A stretch of DNA of 64,000 nt. Origin: Shimia sp. R9_2. Lineage in GTDB: Bacteria > Pseudomonadota > Alphaproteobacteria > Rhodobacterales > Rhodobacteraceae. Within the stretch, counting starts at the first letter, position 1. The number at the start of each line of letters is the position of its first letter. Positions 17,428 through 25,401 of the stretch are shown piece by piece. The position numbers and the translations under genes were made by a program. A model generated the notes under the pieces. The model did no database searches. It was not told where the DNA came from and saw only the letters and a program-made list of their open reading frames with translations. The stretch spans positions 558,001 through 622,000 of the forward strand of contig NZ_JAGHRO010000001.1 of assembly GCF_017743735.1 (NCBI RefSeq), written 5' to 3'.

Positions 17428-18279
17428 ATGTCAGCACTTGAGACCGCCATCAGCCGCGCGAAGGCGCGCGAAGCACGGGTTGTGATGCCCGAAATGGAAG
17501 ACGACCGGATTGCGCAGGCGGCAGAGCGGCTGCGGGCTGACGGGATTTGTGAACCTGTGACGCTGGGTGACAATACGGAAGCGTATGTTGCCGCGCTTGT
17601 AGAGGCTCGAGGTTTGAAAGAGGCGGTGGCGCGCCGGATGCTCAGCCGACCATTGTACCGCGCCGCTTCCATGGTGGCGGTGGGCGAGGCAGATGCGATG
17701 GTGGCAGGTGCCGTGGCTTCCACCAAGAAGGTCATTGAGGCTGCCAGCATTGGAATTGGCCTTGCTGAAGGCGTGTCGGTGGCGAGCTCGTTTTTCCTGA
17801 TGCGCTTTCCGGATGGGCGCGAAGTGATCTTTGCTGATTGCGGGCTAAATGTGGACCCGGACGCCGAAGCTTTGGCGGCGATTGCACGTGCATCTGAGCG
17901 CAGCGGAACGGCGCTGTTGGGCACGGCGCGTGTGGCGCTTTTGTCGTTTTCCACAGGCGCGTCTGGCGCGGGGCCAAGTGTGGATAAGGTCCGCGAGGCG
18001 GCAGAAGCGACGGGTTTTGTTGGCCCGGTGCAAGGGGATGCCGCGCTCAATCCGCGGGTGGCGGAGATGAAAGGACTGGGCGCGGGGGATGCCAATGTGC
18101 TGGTCTTCCCGTCGCTGGATGCGGGCAATATTGCATATAAGCTGGCGCAGGAATTGGCGGGCGCGCAGGCGCTTGGGCCCATTCTCCAAGGATTCCGCAA
18201 GCCGGTCTGTGACCTCAGTCGAGGCGCAACGGTGCAAGACATCGTAGATGCGACGGCGGTGTCGCTCGCGCTTGGCTGA
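17428..18279 (+). CDS. pta: Phosphate acetyltransferase, compact form
   Basis: 283 residues of the PTA/PTB family, converting acetyl phosphate from Xsc into acetyl-CoA. Recognisable segments are ARVVMPEMEDDRIAQAA, MVAVGEADAMVAGAVAST, GVSVASSFFLMRFPDG, ADCGLNVDPDAEALA and the C-terminal VFPSLDAGNIAYKLAQ. It is about 40 residues shorter than the usual 320-330. The missing stretch lies after TLGDN, where typical enzymes have a longer linker before the LYRAASMVAVG-like part. A GGGGAG ribosome site precedes the ATG. Unlike xsc and ackA it is on the plus strand, convergent with ackA (7 bases between stops) and divergent from citrate synthase. It may therefore be controlled separately from xsc-ackA. 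Confidence 0.88.
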   Translation: MSALETAISRAKAREARVVMPEMEDDRIAQAAERLRADGICEPVTLGDNTEAYVAALVEARGLKEAVARRMLSRPLYRAASMVAVGEADAMVAGAVASTKKVIEAASIGIGLAEGVSVASSFFLMRFPDGREVIFADCGLNVDPDAEALAAIARASERSGTALLGTARVALLSFSTGASGAGPSVDKVREAAEATGFVGPVQGDAALNPRVAEMKGLGAGDANVLVFPSLDAGNIAYKLAQELAGAQALGPILQGFRKPVCDLSRGATVQDIVDATAVSLALG

Positions 18280-18286
18280 GCAGAGA

Positions 18287-19447
18287 TCATGCGGCCTCCA
18301 TCAGGGAGGTCGCATCCATCGCTATCATGCGCTCTTCCTGCGCAGGGATCACCCAGATCGCGACTTTGGAGGTTTCTGCGTGCAGGCGGGCCTTGCGGGC
18401 GTGATTGGCATCCGGGTTCATACGCGCGCCAGCCCATTCCAGCGAGCGCAGGATACGGGCGCGCACGCCGACGGCATTTTCACCAATGCCACCGGTGAAG
18501 GCGATTGCGTCGAGCCCTTCCATCGCGGCAATCAGAGACCCGGCATGGCGCACGGACCAATAGCAGAAATGTTCGATGGCAAAGGCGCTGTCGGCAGAAG
18601 GGTCCACCATCAGGTTGCGCATGTCGGATTTGCCACCTGAAAGCCCCAGCAGGCCGCTTTCATGATTGAGGATCGCTTTGGTGCGCTCGAGCCCGTTTTC
18701 CTCCACCAGCCGCAACACGGCGTTGGCATCGATCCCGCCAGAGCGTGTGCCCATAGTGAGGCCGTCAAGCGGGGAGTAGCCCATCGTCGTGGCAATGGAT
18801 TGACCGTTTTTGATGGCGCAGAGCGAAGCCCCGTTTCCAAGGTGGAAGGCCAGCAAACGTGAGGGGAGTTTTTCGCCGGAAATCTGCGGCAAGTTTTGCA
18901 CCAAAGAGGCATAGCTGAGGCCATGGAAGCCATAGCGCCGGATGCCTTTGGTCTCCATCATACGCGGGATGGCGTAGCGGGTCGCAGCATCGGGGTTGGT
19001 GGCATGAAAGGACGTGTCAAAGCTGGCGTATTGCGGCAGCTCAGGCGCGATTTCGGCCAGCGTGTCCACGGCGGCGAGATTGTGCGGATTGTGCAGCGGA
19101 GCAAGCGGCGTGCAGGATGCGATTTCGGCGCGCACTTCGGCATTGATCTTGACCGGGGCGGTGAGTTTGCGCCCACCATGCACGACCCGGTGGGCAGCCG
19201 CGCATAGGTCGGTCACGGCGACCCCTTGTGCCTTCAAAGCTTCCAAGACCGCTTGCAATGCGGCGCGATGGTCGATGAAAGGCAGATCGCGGGATTTCCC
19301 GGCGATGGTCAAAGAAGAGGCACCGCCGATCCCCTCGGCGATGCCCGTGATGCGCTCATTCAACTCACCATCAAAGACGGCAAATTTGATAGAGGATGAC
19401 CCGGCGTTGAGCACCAGAACGGGGCTTGTGATGCCGGGCCGTGCCAT
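18287..19447 (-). CDS. ackA: Acetate kinase
   Basis: 386 residues of the ASKHA fold, making ATP and acetate from acetyl phosphate (or the reverse). Motifs: the N-terminal VLNAGSSSIKFAV phosphate loop, AHRVVHGGRK, DTSFHA with the catalytic His region, FHLGNGASLCAI, MGYSPLDGLTMGTRSGGID and the C-terminal FTGGIGENA. It begins four bases after the xsc stop on the same strand, so the two form one unit. In taurine breakdown it offers an ATP-yielding overflow for the acetyl phosphate that Xsc makes, parallel to Pta. Length is close to the usual 390-400. Confidence 0.92.
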   Translation of the reverse strand: MARPGITSPVLVLNAGSSSIKFAVFDGELNERITGIAEGIGGASSLTIAGKSRDLPFIDHRAALQAVLEALKAQGVAVTDLCAAAHRVVHGGRKLTAPVKINAEVRAEIASCTPLAPLHNPHNLAAVDTLAEIAPELPQYASFDTSFHATNPDAATRYAIPRMMETKGIRRYGFHGLSYASLVQNLPQISGEKLPSRLLAFHLGNGASLCAIKNGQSIATTMGYSPLDGLTMGTRSGGIDANAVLRLVEENGLERTKAILNHESGLLGLSGGKSDMRNLMVDPSADSAFAIEHFCYWSVRHAGSLIAAMEGLDAIAFTGGIGENAVGVRARILRSLEWAGARMNPDANHARKARLHAETSKVAIWVIPAQEERMIAMDATSLMEAA

Positions 19448-19451
19448 ATGA

Positions 19452-21233
19452 TCAGCTCGCTTTCTGCGGAACCATGTCCGCTGGGTCGATGCCCGCCACA
19501 GAAACTGGCTTTTTCATTGCGTCGCGGCGGAAGGGCTCGCCCAGTTCTTGGTTGATCATGGCTTCAATCAGCGTGGTTTTGCCATGGTTCATCTGATCGT
19601 CGATGGCTTTGTTCAGCGCAGCGGTCAGCTCGTCCATGGTGCGGGCTACGACACCTTGCAGGCCGCAGGCTTGGGCGATGCCCGCGTAGGACACCTGTGT
19701 GTCGAGCTCCGTGCCAACAAAGTTGTCGTCAAACCACAGCGTGGAGTTCCGCTTTTCTGCGCCCCACTGGTAGTTGCGGAAAACGATCTGGGTGACCGGA
19801 GGCCATTCGCCACGGCCGATGGCTGTGAGTTCGTTCACGGCGATGCCGAAAGCTCCGTCGCCGGCAAAGCCCACAACAGGTACATCTGGCTGACCGATTT
19901 TTGCGCCAACGATGGCGGGCAGGCCGTAACCGCAGGGGCCAAAGAGGCCCGGCGCGAGGTATTTGCGGCCCTGATCAAAGTCTGGATAGGCATTGCCGAT
20001 GGCGCAGTTGTTGCCGATGTCGGAACTGATGATCGCTTCGCGAGGCAATGCAGATTGGATCGCGCGCCAAGCCATGCGGGGGCTCATCCAGTCGGGTTTG
20101 TCTGCGCGGGCGCGTTCGTTCCATGTGGTGCCCGGATCGTCATCTTCGTGGTCCATGGAAGAGAGTTGTTGGGCCCATGCGGATTTGGTCTTGGAGATGT
20201 GGCTCTTGCGCGCGTCGCGGCCGTCGTCACCTGCTGTGTCTGCCAATTGCTCCAGAATGCCGGTGGCGACTTTGGCGGCGTCCCCAACGATGCCCACTGT
20301 GACCTTCTTGGTGAGGCCGATGCGATTGGGGTTGATGTCCACCTGAATGATTTTGGCGTCGGCTGGCCAGTATTCCATGCCGTAGCCGGGCAGGGTGGAG
20401 AAGGGGTTTAGACGTGTGCCGAGCGCCAGAACAACGTCGGCGTCTTTGATCAACTCCATGGCCGCTTTGGAGCCGTTGTAGCCCAGCGGGCCTGCAAAAA
20501 GCGGGTGGGAGCCGGGGAAAGCGTCGTTGTGCTGGTAGCCAACGCAAACTGGGGCGTCGAGTTTTTCAGCGAGCTTCATGGAGGCCGTGATGCCGCCATC
20601 AGACAGCACCACACCCGCGCCGTTCAGGATCACAGGGTTCTTTGCCGATGAAAGCAATGCTGCGGCGTCCGCCACAGAGGAGGTTCCGCCAGAAGAAGCT
20701 TCGAATTCGATTGGATCAGGGATGTCGATGTCGATCACTTGAGTCCAGAAGTCGCGTGGGATGTTGAGCTGCGCGGGGCCACAGAGGCGCTTGGCTTGGC
20801 TGATCACACGGGTAAGCACTTCGGCCACACGGGAGGGGTCACGCACTTCTTCCTGATAGGCAACCATGTCTTTAAAGAGAGCCATCTGCTCCACTTCCTG
20901 GAAACCACCCTGACCGATGGTCTTGTTTGCGGCTTGCGGGGTCACCAACAGCAGTGGGGTGTGGTTCCAGTAGGCGGTTTTCACGGCGGTCACAAAGTTG
21001 GTGATGCCTGGGCCGTTCTGCGCGATCATCATGGACATTTTGCCGGTGGCGCGGGTGTAGCCATCGCTCATCATCCCCGCGGAGCCTTCATGCGCGCAGT
21101 CCCAGAACATGATCCCTGCATTAGGGAACAGATCGGAGATCGGCATCATGGCGGAGCCGATGATCCCGAAGGCGTGTTCGATGCCGTGTTTTTGAAGCAC
21201 TTTTACAAAGGCTTCTTCGGTTGTCATTTTCAT
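19452..21233 (-). CDS. xsc: Sulfoacetaldehyde acetyltransferase
   Basis: 593 residues, a thiamine-diphosphate enzyme of the acetolactate-synthase fold. It converts sulfoacetaldehyde plus phosphate into acetyl phosphate and sulfite. The N-terminal part (EEAFVKVLQKHGIEHAFGIIGSAMMPISD; DCAHEGSAGMMSDGYTRATG) supplies the conserved Glu region. The ThDP motif GDGAFGIAVNEL is near residue 455. The sequence matches Xsc as I know it rather than IlvB, for example IAQNGPGITNFVTAVKTAYWNHTP. The ATG at 21233 has GGAG 8 bases upstream; a second ATG two codons later is less well placed. It lies 115 bases after tauR, with two TauR-like direct repeats in that gap. It is the key desulfonating step of the island. 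Confidence 0.95.
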   Translation of the reverse strand: MKMTTEEAFVKVLQKHGIEHAFGIIGSAMMPISDLFPNAGIMFWDCAHEGSAGMMSDGYTRATGKMSMMIAQNGPGITNFVTAVKTAYWNHTPLLLVTPQAANKTIGQGGFQEVEQMALFKDMVAYQEEVRDPSRVAEVLTRVISQAKRLCGPAQLNIPRDFWTQVIDIDIPDPIEFEASSGGTSSVADAAALLSSAKNPVILNGAGVVLSDGGITASMKLAEKLDAPVCVGYQHNDAFPGSHPLFAGPLGYNGSKAAMELIKDADVVLALGTRLNPFSTLPGYGMEYWPADAKIIQVDINPNRIGLTKKVTVGIVGDAAKVATGILEQLADTAGDDGRDARKSHISKTKSAWAQQLSSMDHEDDDPGTTWNERARADKPDWMSPRMAWRAIQSALPREAIISSDIGNNCAIGNAYPDFDQGRKYLAPGLFGPCGYGLPAIVGAKIGQPDVPVVGFAGDGAFGIAVNELTAIGRGEWPPVTQIVFRNYQWGAEKRNSTLWFDDNFVGTELDTQVSYAGIAQACGLQGVVARTMDELTAALNKAIDDQMNHGKTTLIEAMINQELGEPFRRDAMKKPVSVAGIDPADMVPQKAS

Positions 21234-21314
21234 GAAGCAAACTCCTATTGCGCCCGGAACGGAGGTTTTGGGCGATCGTTTTGGAAAGAAACTACGGTTT
21301 GGTGCGTGTCGGCG

Positions 21315-21347
21315 TTAGGGCCAGACATGTGCGCGGGATAGCGCCAG
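21315..21347. promoter_or_regulatory. Putative TauR operator upstream of xsc (two direct repeats)
   Basis: Read on the minus strand, CTGGCCCTAA (21315-21324) and CTGGCGCTAT (21338-21347) are direct repeats with a 23-bp period. They begin right after the tauR stop and lie about 82-114 bases before the xsc start. They resemble the CTGGACTTAA repeats I recall for TauR of Rhodobacter capsulatus. The position fits activation of xsc-ackA. Confidence 0.55.
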
Positions 21348-21348
21348 A

Positions 21349-22809
21349 TTAGAGGGCGTTCAGAGCCTTGGCAATGCGGGCCACGCCTTCAGGGATGCGC
21401 TCGGACGGAATGGAAGAGTATCCTAGGCGATAAAAATTCCGCGGGATGTCCGCGCCTGAGAAAAAGGAGGCGCCGGGCTCGATCAAAACGCCGTCATTTT
21501 GCATCTTTTGGGCGAAAACTCCTGCATCGATATGCCTTTTAGCCTGCATCCAGAAACTAGAGCCTCCGAAGGCGCCTTGACCCGCAACATCCAAGCCAGA
21601 TTGCGTGATCGCCTCCTGCATCACTGCGCGACGGGCCTTTAGAGCTTCGCGAATGCGGCGGATCAAAGCATCGTAATGCCCAAGAGAAAGAAAGTAAGCG
21701 GCCGTTCGCTGAATGTGGCCTGGGGGGTGGCGTAGCACAGAGGCGCGCAGGGCGCGAGCCTCTCGAATGAAGGCTTCGCTGCCCACAAGATAGCCAAGAC
21801 GCAAGCCGGGGAAGAGTGATTTAGAGAAACTGCCGACATATATCACCCGTCCTTCTGTATCCAGCGATTTCAGGGCAGGAGAGGGGGCATCTAAAAAAGA
21901 CATTTCGAACTCATAGTCGTCCTCCACCACCAGCGCATCGATCTCGCGAGCGCGCTCTAAAAGAGCGTGGCGGCGGGGCATCGGCATAGTGGCGGTGGTT
22001 GGGCATTGGTGGCTGGGTGTGGTGAAAATCACATCCGCCTCAGCCGGGATCAGGCTTGGATCCAGCCCGTCTTTGTCGACATTGATCGGGGCCACATGGC
22101 AGCGGGACTGATTTAGAATGTCGCGCAAAGCGTGGTAGCAGGGGTTTTCAATCGCGGCCATGCGGCGCTGGGTCAGCAGGATTTGCGCGGCGATCCACAG
22201 GGCGTTTTGAGCGCCAAGAGTGATGAGGATTTCTTCAGGGCGCGCGAAAATACCACGACGGGGGAGTGTATTGCGGGCGATGAATTCGACCAGTTCGGGA
22301 TCGTCTTGATCGTAGTAGTCTGACGTGAGCGCGGTGAAGTCTTTTTGGCCCAAAGCCTGGAGTGCGCAAAGGCGCCAGTTGGCATGGTCAAAGAGACTTG
22401 GATCGGTTTGACCATAAACAAACGGGTAGCGGTATTTGGCCCAATCTTTCGGTTTGTCCGGGGTGTCACCGCCAGTGTAGCGGCGCCCTAAGGCGCGGGT
22501 CCAGTCGATACGATCCTCGCTCCTTTTTGGAGGCGAGAAGCTTGGCGGAACAGGCGCGTTTTCAGAGACATAGTATCCCGAGCGCCCACGTGAAGAGAGG
22601 TAGTCGTTGGCGAGAAGTTCGGTGTAGGCGAGCGTTACCGTGATACGGCTCACACCCAGATGGCTCGCGAGTTTGCGGGAAGAGGGAAGCTTTTCTCCAC
22701 GACGGAAGCGGCCCGATAGGATGCCTTCGGCGATCAGCTGCTGGATCTGTGCCTGAAGCGTGCCCTGAAAGCCGGGTGAGAGAAAAAAGGTTTCAACCGA
22801 GATTGCCAT
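21349..22809 (-). CDS. tauR: MocR/GntR-family regulator of taurine utilisation
   Basis: 486 residues. The N-terminal winged helix-turn-helix (about residues 12-80: GTLQAQIQQLIAEGILSGRF, GEKLPSSRKLASHLGVSRITVTLAYTEL) is joined to a PLP-dependent aminotransferase-like domain with DDYEFE and the Schiff-base lysine in VGSFSKSLFPGLRLGY near residue 328. This is the MocR architecture. Its place between tpa and xsc identifies it as TauR, which in Rhodobacter capsulatus activates taurine genes. Two GTCCAG repeats overlap its own likely promoter, suggesting autoregulation. A TATAGC box ends about 10 bases before the ATG, so the leader should be very short. Confidence 0.9.
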   Translation of the reverse strand: MAISVETFFLSPGFQGTLQAQIQQLIAEGILSGRFRRGEKLPSSRKLASHLGVSRITVTLAYTELLANDYLSSRGRSGYYVSENAPVPPSFSPPKRSEDRIDWTRALGRRYTGGDTPDKPKDWAKYRYPFVYGQTDPSLFDHANWRLCALQALGQKDFTALTSDYYDQDDPELVEFIARNTLPRRGIFARPEEILITLGAQNALWIAAQILLTQRRMAAIENPCYHALRDILNQSRCHVAPINVDKDGLDPSLIPAEADVIFTTPSHQCPTTATMPMPRRHALLERAREIDALVVEDDYEFEMSFLDAPSPALKSLDTEGRVIYVGSFSKSLFPGLRLGYLVGSEAFIREARALRASVLRHPPGHIQRTAAYFLSLGHYDALIRRIREALKARRAVMQEAITQSGLDVAGQGAFGGSSFWMQAKRHIDAGVFAQKMQNDGVLIEPGASFFSGADIPRNFYRLGYSSIPSERIPEGVARIAKALNAL

Positions 22810-22823
22810 GCAGGGACGCTATA

Positions 22824-22855
22824 CTGGACCTATCTAGGTTGCAAACTGGACTTTT
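22824..22855. promoter_or_regulatory. Putative TauR operator at the tauR promoter (two direct repeats)
   Basis: CTGGACCTAT (22824-22833) and CTGGACTTTT (22846-22855) on the plus strand, 22-bp period, in the 72-base gap upstream of tauR. Read in the direction of tauR, TTTGCA, 16 bases and TATAGC form a possible promoter that the repeats flank and enter. Relative to the gene, the repeats are inverted compared with those at xsc and tpa, which would suit autorepression. Confidence 0.55.
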
Positions 22856-22881
22856 TCCATTTCTGCTGGATGCTGATGAAA

Positions 22882-23460
22882 TCAGCGGTTTTGGCTTAGT
22901 TTATGTTCCAGATTTGCGCGGACTGCAGGCCATTCGTGTTGGCAAATCGAATAGACCGCCGTGTCGCGCAGGGTACCATTCGCCATGAGTGAGTGATTCC
23001 GCAGTACACCGTCGAGTTTTGCGCCTAGCCGCTCTATCGCGTTGCGCGATTGGTGGTTCATGAAGTGGGTGCGGAACTCCACAGCGATACAAGATAAATC
23101 GTCAAACGCATGGCGCAACATCAAGAGTTTGCACTCGGTGTTGATTGGCGAGCGTTGGGCGGATTTACGGTACCATGTGGATCCGATTTCGACGCGGCGG
23201 TTGGCGGGGTCGGTGTTCATATAGGTGGTCATGCCGATGGCGCATTCTGCGGTATCAAGAATCGCGAAGGGCGTCATATTGGGTTGTGCCAAGCGACGGG
23301 TGATTTCGGCCGGAACGCCCTCGGGGGCAGGGATGGTTGTGTACCACAGGTTGTGTAGATCGCCATCGGCAGATGCATCGGCCAAATCGGCCGCATGATC
23401 AGGAGAGAGCGGCACAAGGCTGGCGTGGATGCCTTTGAGTGTGACGGGAGCGGGCCACAT
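22882..23460 (-). CDS. GNAT family N-acetyltransferase (RimJ/RimL-like)
   Basis: 192 residues from the ATG at 23460, chosen because AAGGAA lies 7 bases upstream; a reading from 23523 adds an unlikely 21-residue leader. The segments MWPAPVTLKGIHASLVPLSPDHAADL, AILDTAECAIGMTTYMNTDPANRRVEIGSTWY and KLLMLRHAFDDLSCIAVEFRTHFMNHQSRNAIERLGAKLDGVLRNH follow the RimJ/RimL acetyltransferase pattern. Such enzymes acetylate protein N-termini or small amines using acetyl-CoA. It sits between tpa and tauR on the same strand, so it may be co-expressed with taurine genes, but the link could be accidental. Its substrate is unknown. Confidence 0.8.
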   Translation of the reverse strand: MWPAPVTLKGIHASLVPLSPDHAADLADASADGDLHNLWYTTIPAPEGVPAEITRRLAQPNMTPFAILDTAECAIGMTTYMNTDPANRRVEIGSTWYRKSAQRSPINTECKLLMLRHAFDDLSCIAVEFRTHFMNHQSRNAIERLGAKLDGVLRNHSLMANGTLRDTAVYSICQHEWPAVRANLEHKLSQNR

Positions 23461-23524
23461 GGGACGTTCCTTTTTGATGTTGGGGTGGGTTGCGGTCATC
23501 GACATCATGCGCTGAAGCCACAAT

Positions 23525-23582
23525 CGCCGCCCTCCCCTTTTGGGGTTGGGCGGCGCAGTAAGGCGAGGGGAGTGTCTCGCCT
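23525..23582 (-). terminator. Two hairpins between tpa and the acetyltransferase gene
   Basis: CGCCGCCC (23525-23532) pairs with GGGCGGCG (23548-23555), with an inner CCCC/GGGG helix. AGGCGAG (23561-23567) pairs with CTCGCCT (23576-23582) next to it. They sit directly after the tpa stop in its direction of transcription and probably end or attenuate the tpa transcript. Confidence 0.5.
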
Positions 23583-23601
23583 TTGGGACAAGTGGTGGCG
23601 T

Positions 23602-25002
23602 TTAGCCGAAGACCTTTGTCAGTGCGTTATCGACCGCATTGGTGATCGCGTCGATATCGGCAGCTGTAGCGATGAGTGCTGGGGAGAAAGCAATCACGTT
23701 GTTGCGGCCTGGAACAGAGCGGTTGGCTGCGCCGATGATCACCCCTTGGGCGCCACAGTCAGCAACCACTGCTGCGATGTCGGCTTCGTCCACCGGTTCC
23801 TTGCTTTCGCGCTCCTTCACCAGCTCGCAGCCGAGGAACAAGCCTTTGCCGCGCACATCTCCGATGATCTCGTGCTTCTCCATCAACGCTTTGAGGTTGC
23901 CCATCATGCGCTCCCCCATGGCTGTGCAGTTTTCAAGAAGGCCTTCCTCCTCGATGATGGCCATATTTTCCAACGCTGCCGCCGGGCCAGCGGTGCAGCC
24001 GCCGAAGGTTGAGATATCACGGAAGTGGTCGAGCTTGTCCGATGGATCGGATTTGAAGTGCTCAAAAACTTCTTCAGTGGTTACTAGGCAGGAGATGGCG
24101 GCGTAACCAGAGGCGACACCCTTGGCCATGGTCACGAAGTCAGGTTTCACGCCGTAATGCTGATAGCCGAACCAATGGGTGCCCGTGCGACCGATTCCGC
24201 AGACCACTTCGTCGATGTGCAGAAGAATGTCATACTGTTTGCAGATCTCCTGCACGCGCTCCCAGTAGCCTTCCGGTGGAGTAATCACGCCACCACCTGC
24301 CGTCACAGGTTCCAGACAGAGTGCACCAACAGTGTCTGGGCCTTCGCGCAGGATCACCTCTTCGATTTGGTTTGCCGCAGCGATGCCGAATTCGCGACCG
24401 GAGAGGTGGCCGAGGCCCAGCTCATCTTTGCGATACTCCATGCAGTGTGGCACGCGGACGAATCCCGGGGCGAAGGGGCCATACTGGGCGTTGCGCTCGT
24501 CCTGTCCGCCGGCGGACATCGCAGCGAGCGTGGAGCCGTGGTAATCGCGATCGCGGTAGAGAATCTTGTGTTTCTTGCCGCCGTATTTCTTGTGCGCGAT
24601 CTGGCGGATCATTTTGAAGGCTTTCTCGTTCGCCTCAGAGCCAGAGTTGCAATAGTAGACGCGGCTCATTCCAGGCATCTTCTCAATCAGCTTTTCCGCA
24701 TAAAGCGCACCTGGCACGTTGCCCGCGGCATTGGCGAAGTAGCACATTTTCATAAGGTTTTCATGGACAGCATTGGCGATGCGCTCACGGCCATAGCCAA
24801 CATTGACCGTCCAGACTGCGCCGGACACAGCGTCAATGTACTCTTTACCGTTTTGGTCCCAGACGCGCATGCCTTTGCCTTCGATAATGATGCGCGGATC
24901 ATTGGTTTCAAAAGGTTTGTGCTGAACCAGATGATGCCAGACATGGGCTTTGTCGGCTTTGACGACGTGGCTGATATCGTTTTCTTTCAGAGTGCCGTCC
25001 AT
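23602..25002 (-). CDS. tpa: Taurine-pyruvate aminotransferase
   Basis: 466 residues of the class III (omega) aminotransferases. It moves the amino group of taurine to pyruvate, giving sulfoacetaldehyde and alanine. Landmarks: SGAVWTVNVGYGRERIANA, VYYCNSGSEANEKAFKMIRQ, YHGSTLAAMSAGGQ, LHIDEVVCGIGRTGTHW and the PLP lysine in VTMAKGVASGYAAISC at about residue 293. The N-terminus (MDGTLKENDISHVVKADKAHVWHHLVQHKP) is like Tpa from Bilophila and roseobacters. An ideal AAGGAGG ribosome site lies 8 bases before the ATG. It is divergent from tauABC across a 399-base regulatory region and upstream of tauR and xsc on the same strand. Confidence 0.93.
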   Translation of the reverse strand: MDGTLKENDISHVVKADKAHVWHHLVQHKPFETNDPRIIIEGKGMRVWDQNGKEYIDAVSGAVWTVNVGYGRERIANAVHENLMKMCYFANAAGNVPGALYAEKLIEKMPGMSRVYYCNSGSEANEKAFKMIRQIAHKKYGGKKHKILYRDRDYHGSTLAAMSAGGQDERNAQYGPFAPGFVRVPHCMEYRKDELGLGHLSGREFGIAAANQIEEVILREGPDTVGALCLEPVTAGGGVITPPEGYWERVQEICKQYDILLHIDEVVCGIGRTGTHWFGYQHYGVKPDFVTMAKGVASGYAAISCLVTTEEVFEHFKSDPSDKLDHFRDISTFGGCTAGPAAALENMAIIEEEGLLENCTAMGERMMGNLKALMEKHEIIGDVRGKGLFLGCELVKERESKEPVDEADIAAVVADCGAQGVIIGAANRSVPGRNNVIAFSPALIATAADIDAITNAVDNALTKVFG

Positions 25003-25401
25003 GGCTTAAGCCTCCTTGAAGTAGTGCAATCAGGGGTGTTGTGTGCGCCCTATTTGGGCAGTTCATGTAAGTTTGCACGACATCCTCGCGACTTTTTCAA
25101 GCATGTTTATAGGGCCAAAAGATTTATCTATATAAGGCCAGATAATCGAATTTTGCCGTTCTGAAATCCCATGCTTGGGCGTCAAATACCTATTTTATAT
25201 GGTTTTCTACCAATTGGTCAAATAATTTTGAGGGGTGAAAGCCGTGTACCAGAGGCAGGTAATTCCCCAAAAAAACATTGATCGGTGGCCTAAATTCCGG
25301 TCGGATCAAGGAGGACGCAGATTGCCGATGATCAAAAAAGAGGCCAAACGCCCGAAGATCTCGAGTACAACCGCGCCATAACGACAACGGGAGAAAATAC
25401 G
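25003..25401. promoter_or_regulatory. tpa/tauA divergent promoter region with putative TauR operator
   Basis: A 399-base AT-richer gap. Minus-strand repeats CTGGCCTTAT (25132-25141) and TTGGCCCTAT (25109-25118) with a 23-bp period match the repeats at xsc and tauR and lie 107-139 bases upstream of tpa. A single related GTGGCCTAAA (about 25286) lies nearer tauA. There is also a palindrome ACCAATTGGT at 25209-25218 and a short reading frame with a strong ribosome site just before tauA (separate entry). The exact promoters of tpa and tauA are not clear to me. Confidence 0.6.
25322..25381 (+). CDS. Possible 19-residue leader peptide upstream of tauA
   Basis: AAGGAGGA (25308-25315) is followed 6 bases later by TTG at 25322 (or ATG at 25328), opening a short frame MPMIKKEAKRPKISSTTAP that ends in TAA at 25379-25381, 20 bases before the tauA ATG. 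The ribosome site is better than tauA's own. It may be a translated leader that couples or controls tauA translation, or the site may serve only as a standby ribosome site. It has no taurine-specific codons or regulatory amino acid run. Low certainty. Confidence 0.3.
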   Translation: MPMIKKEAKRPKISSTTAP

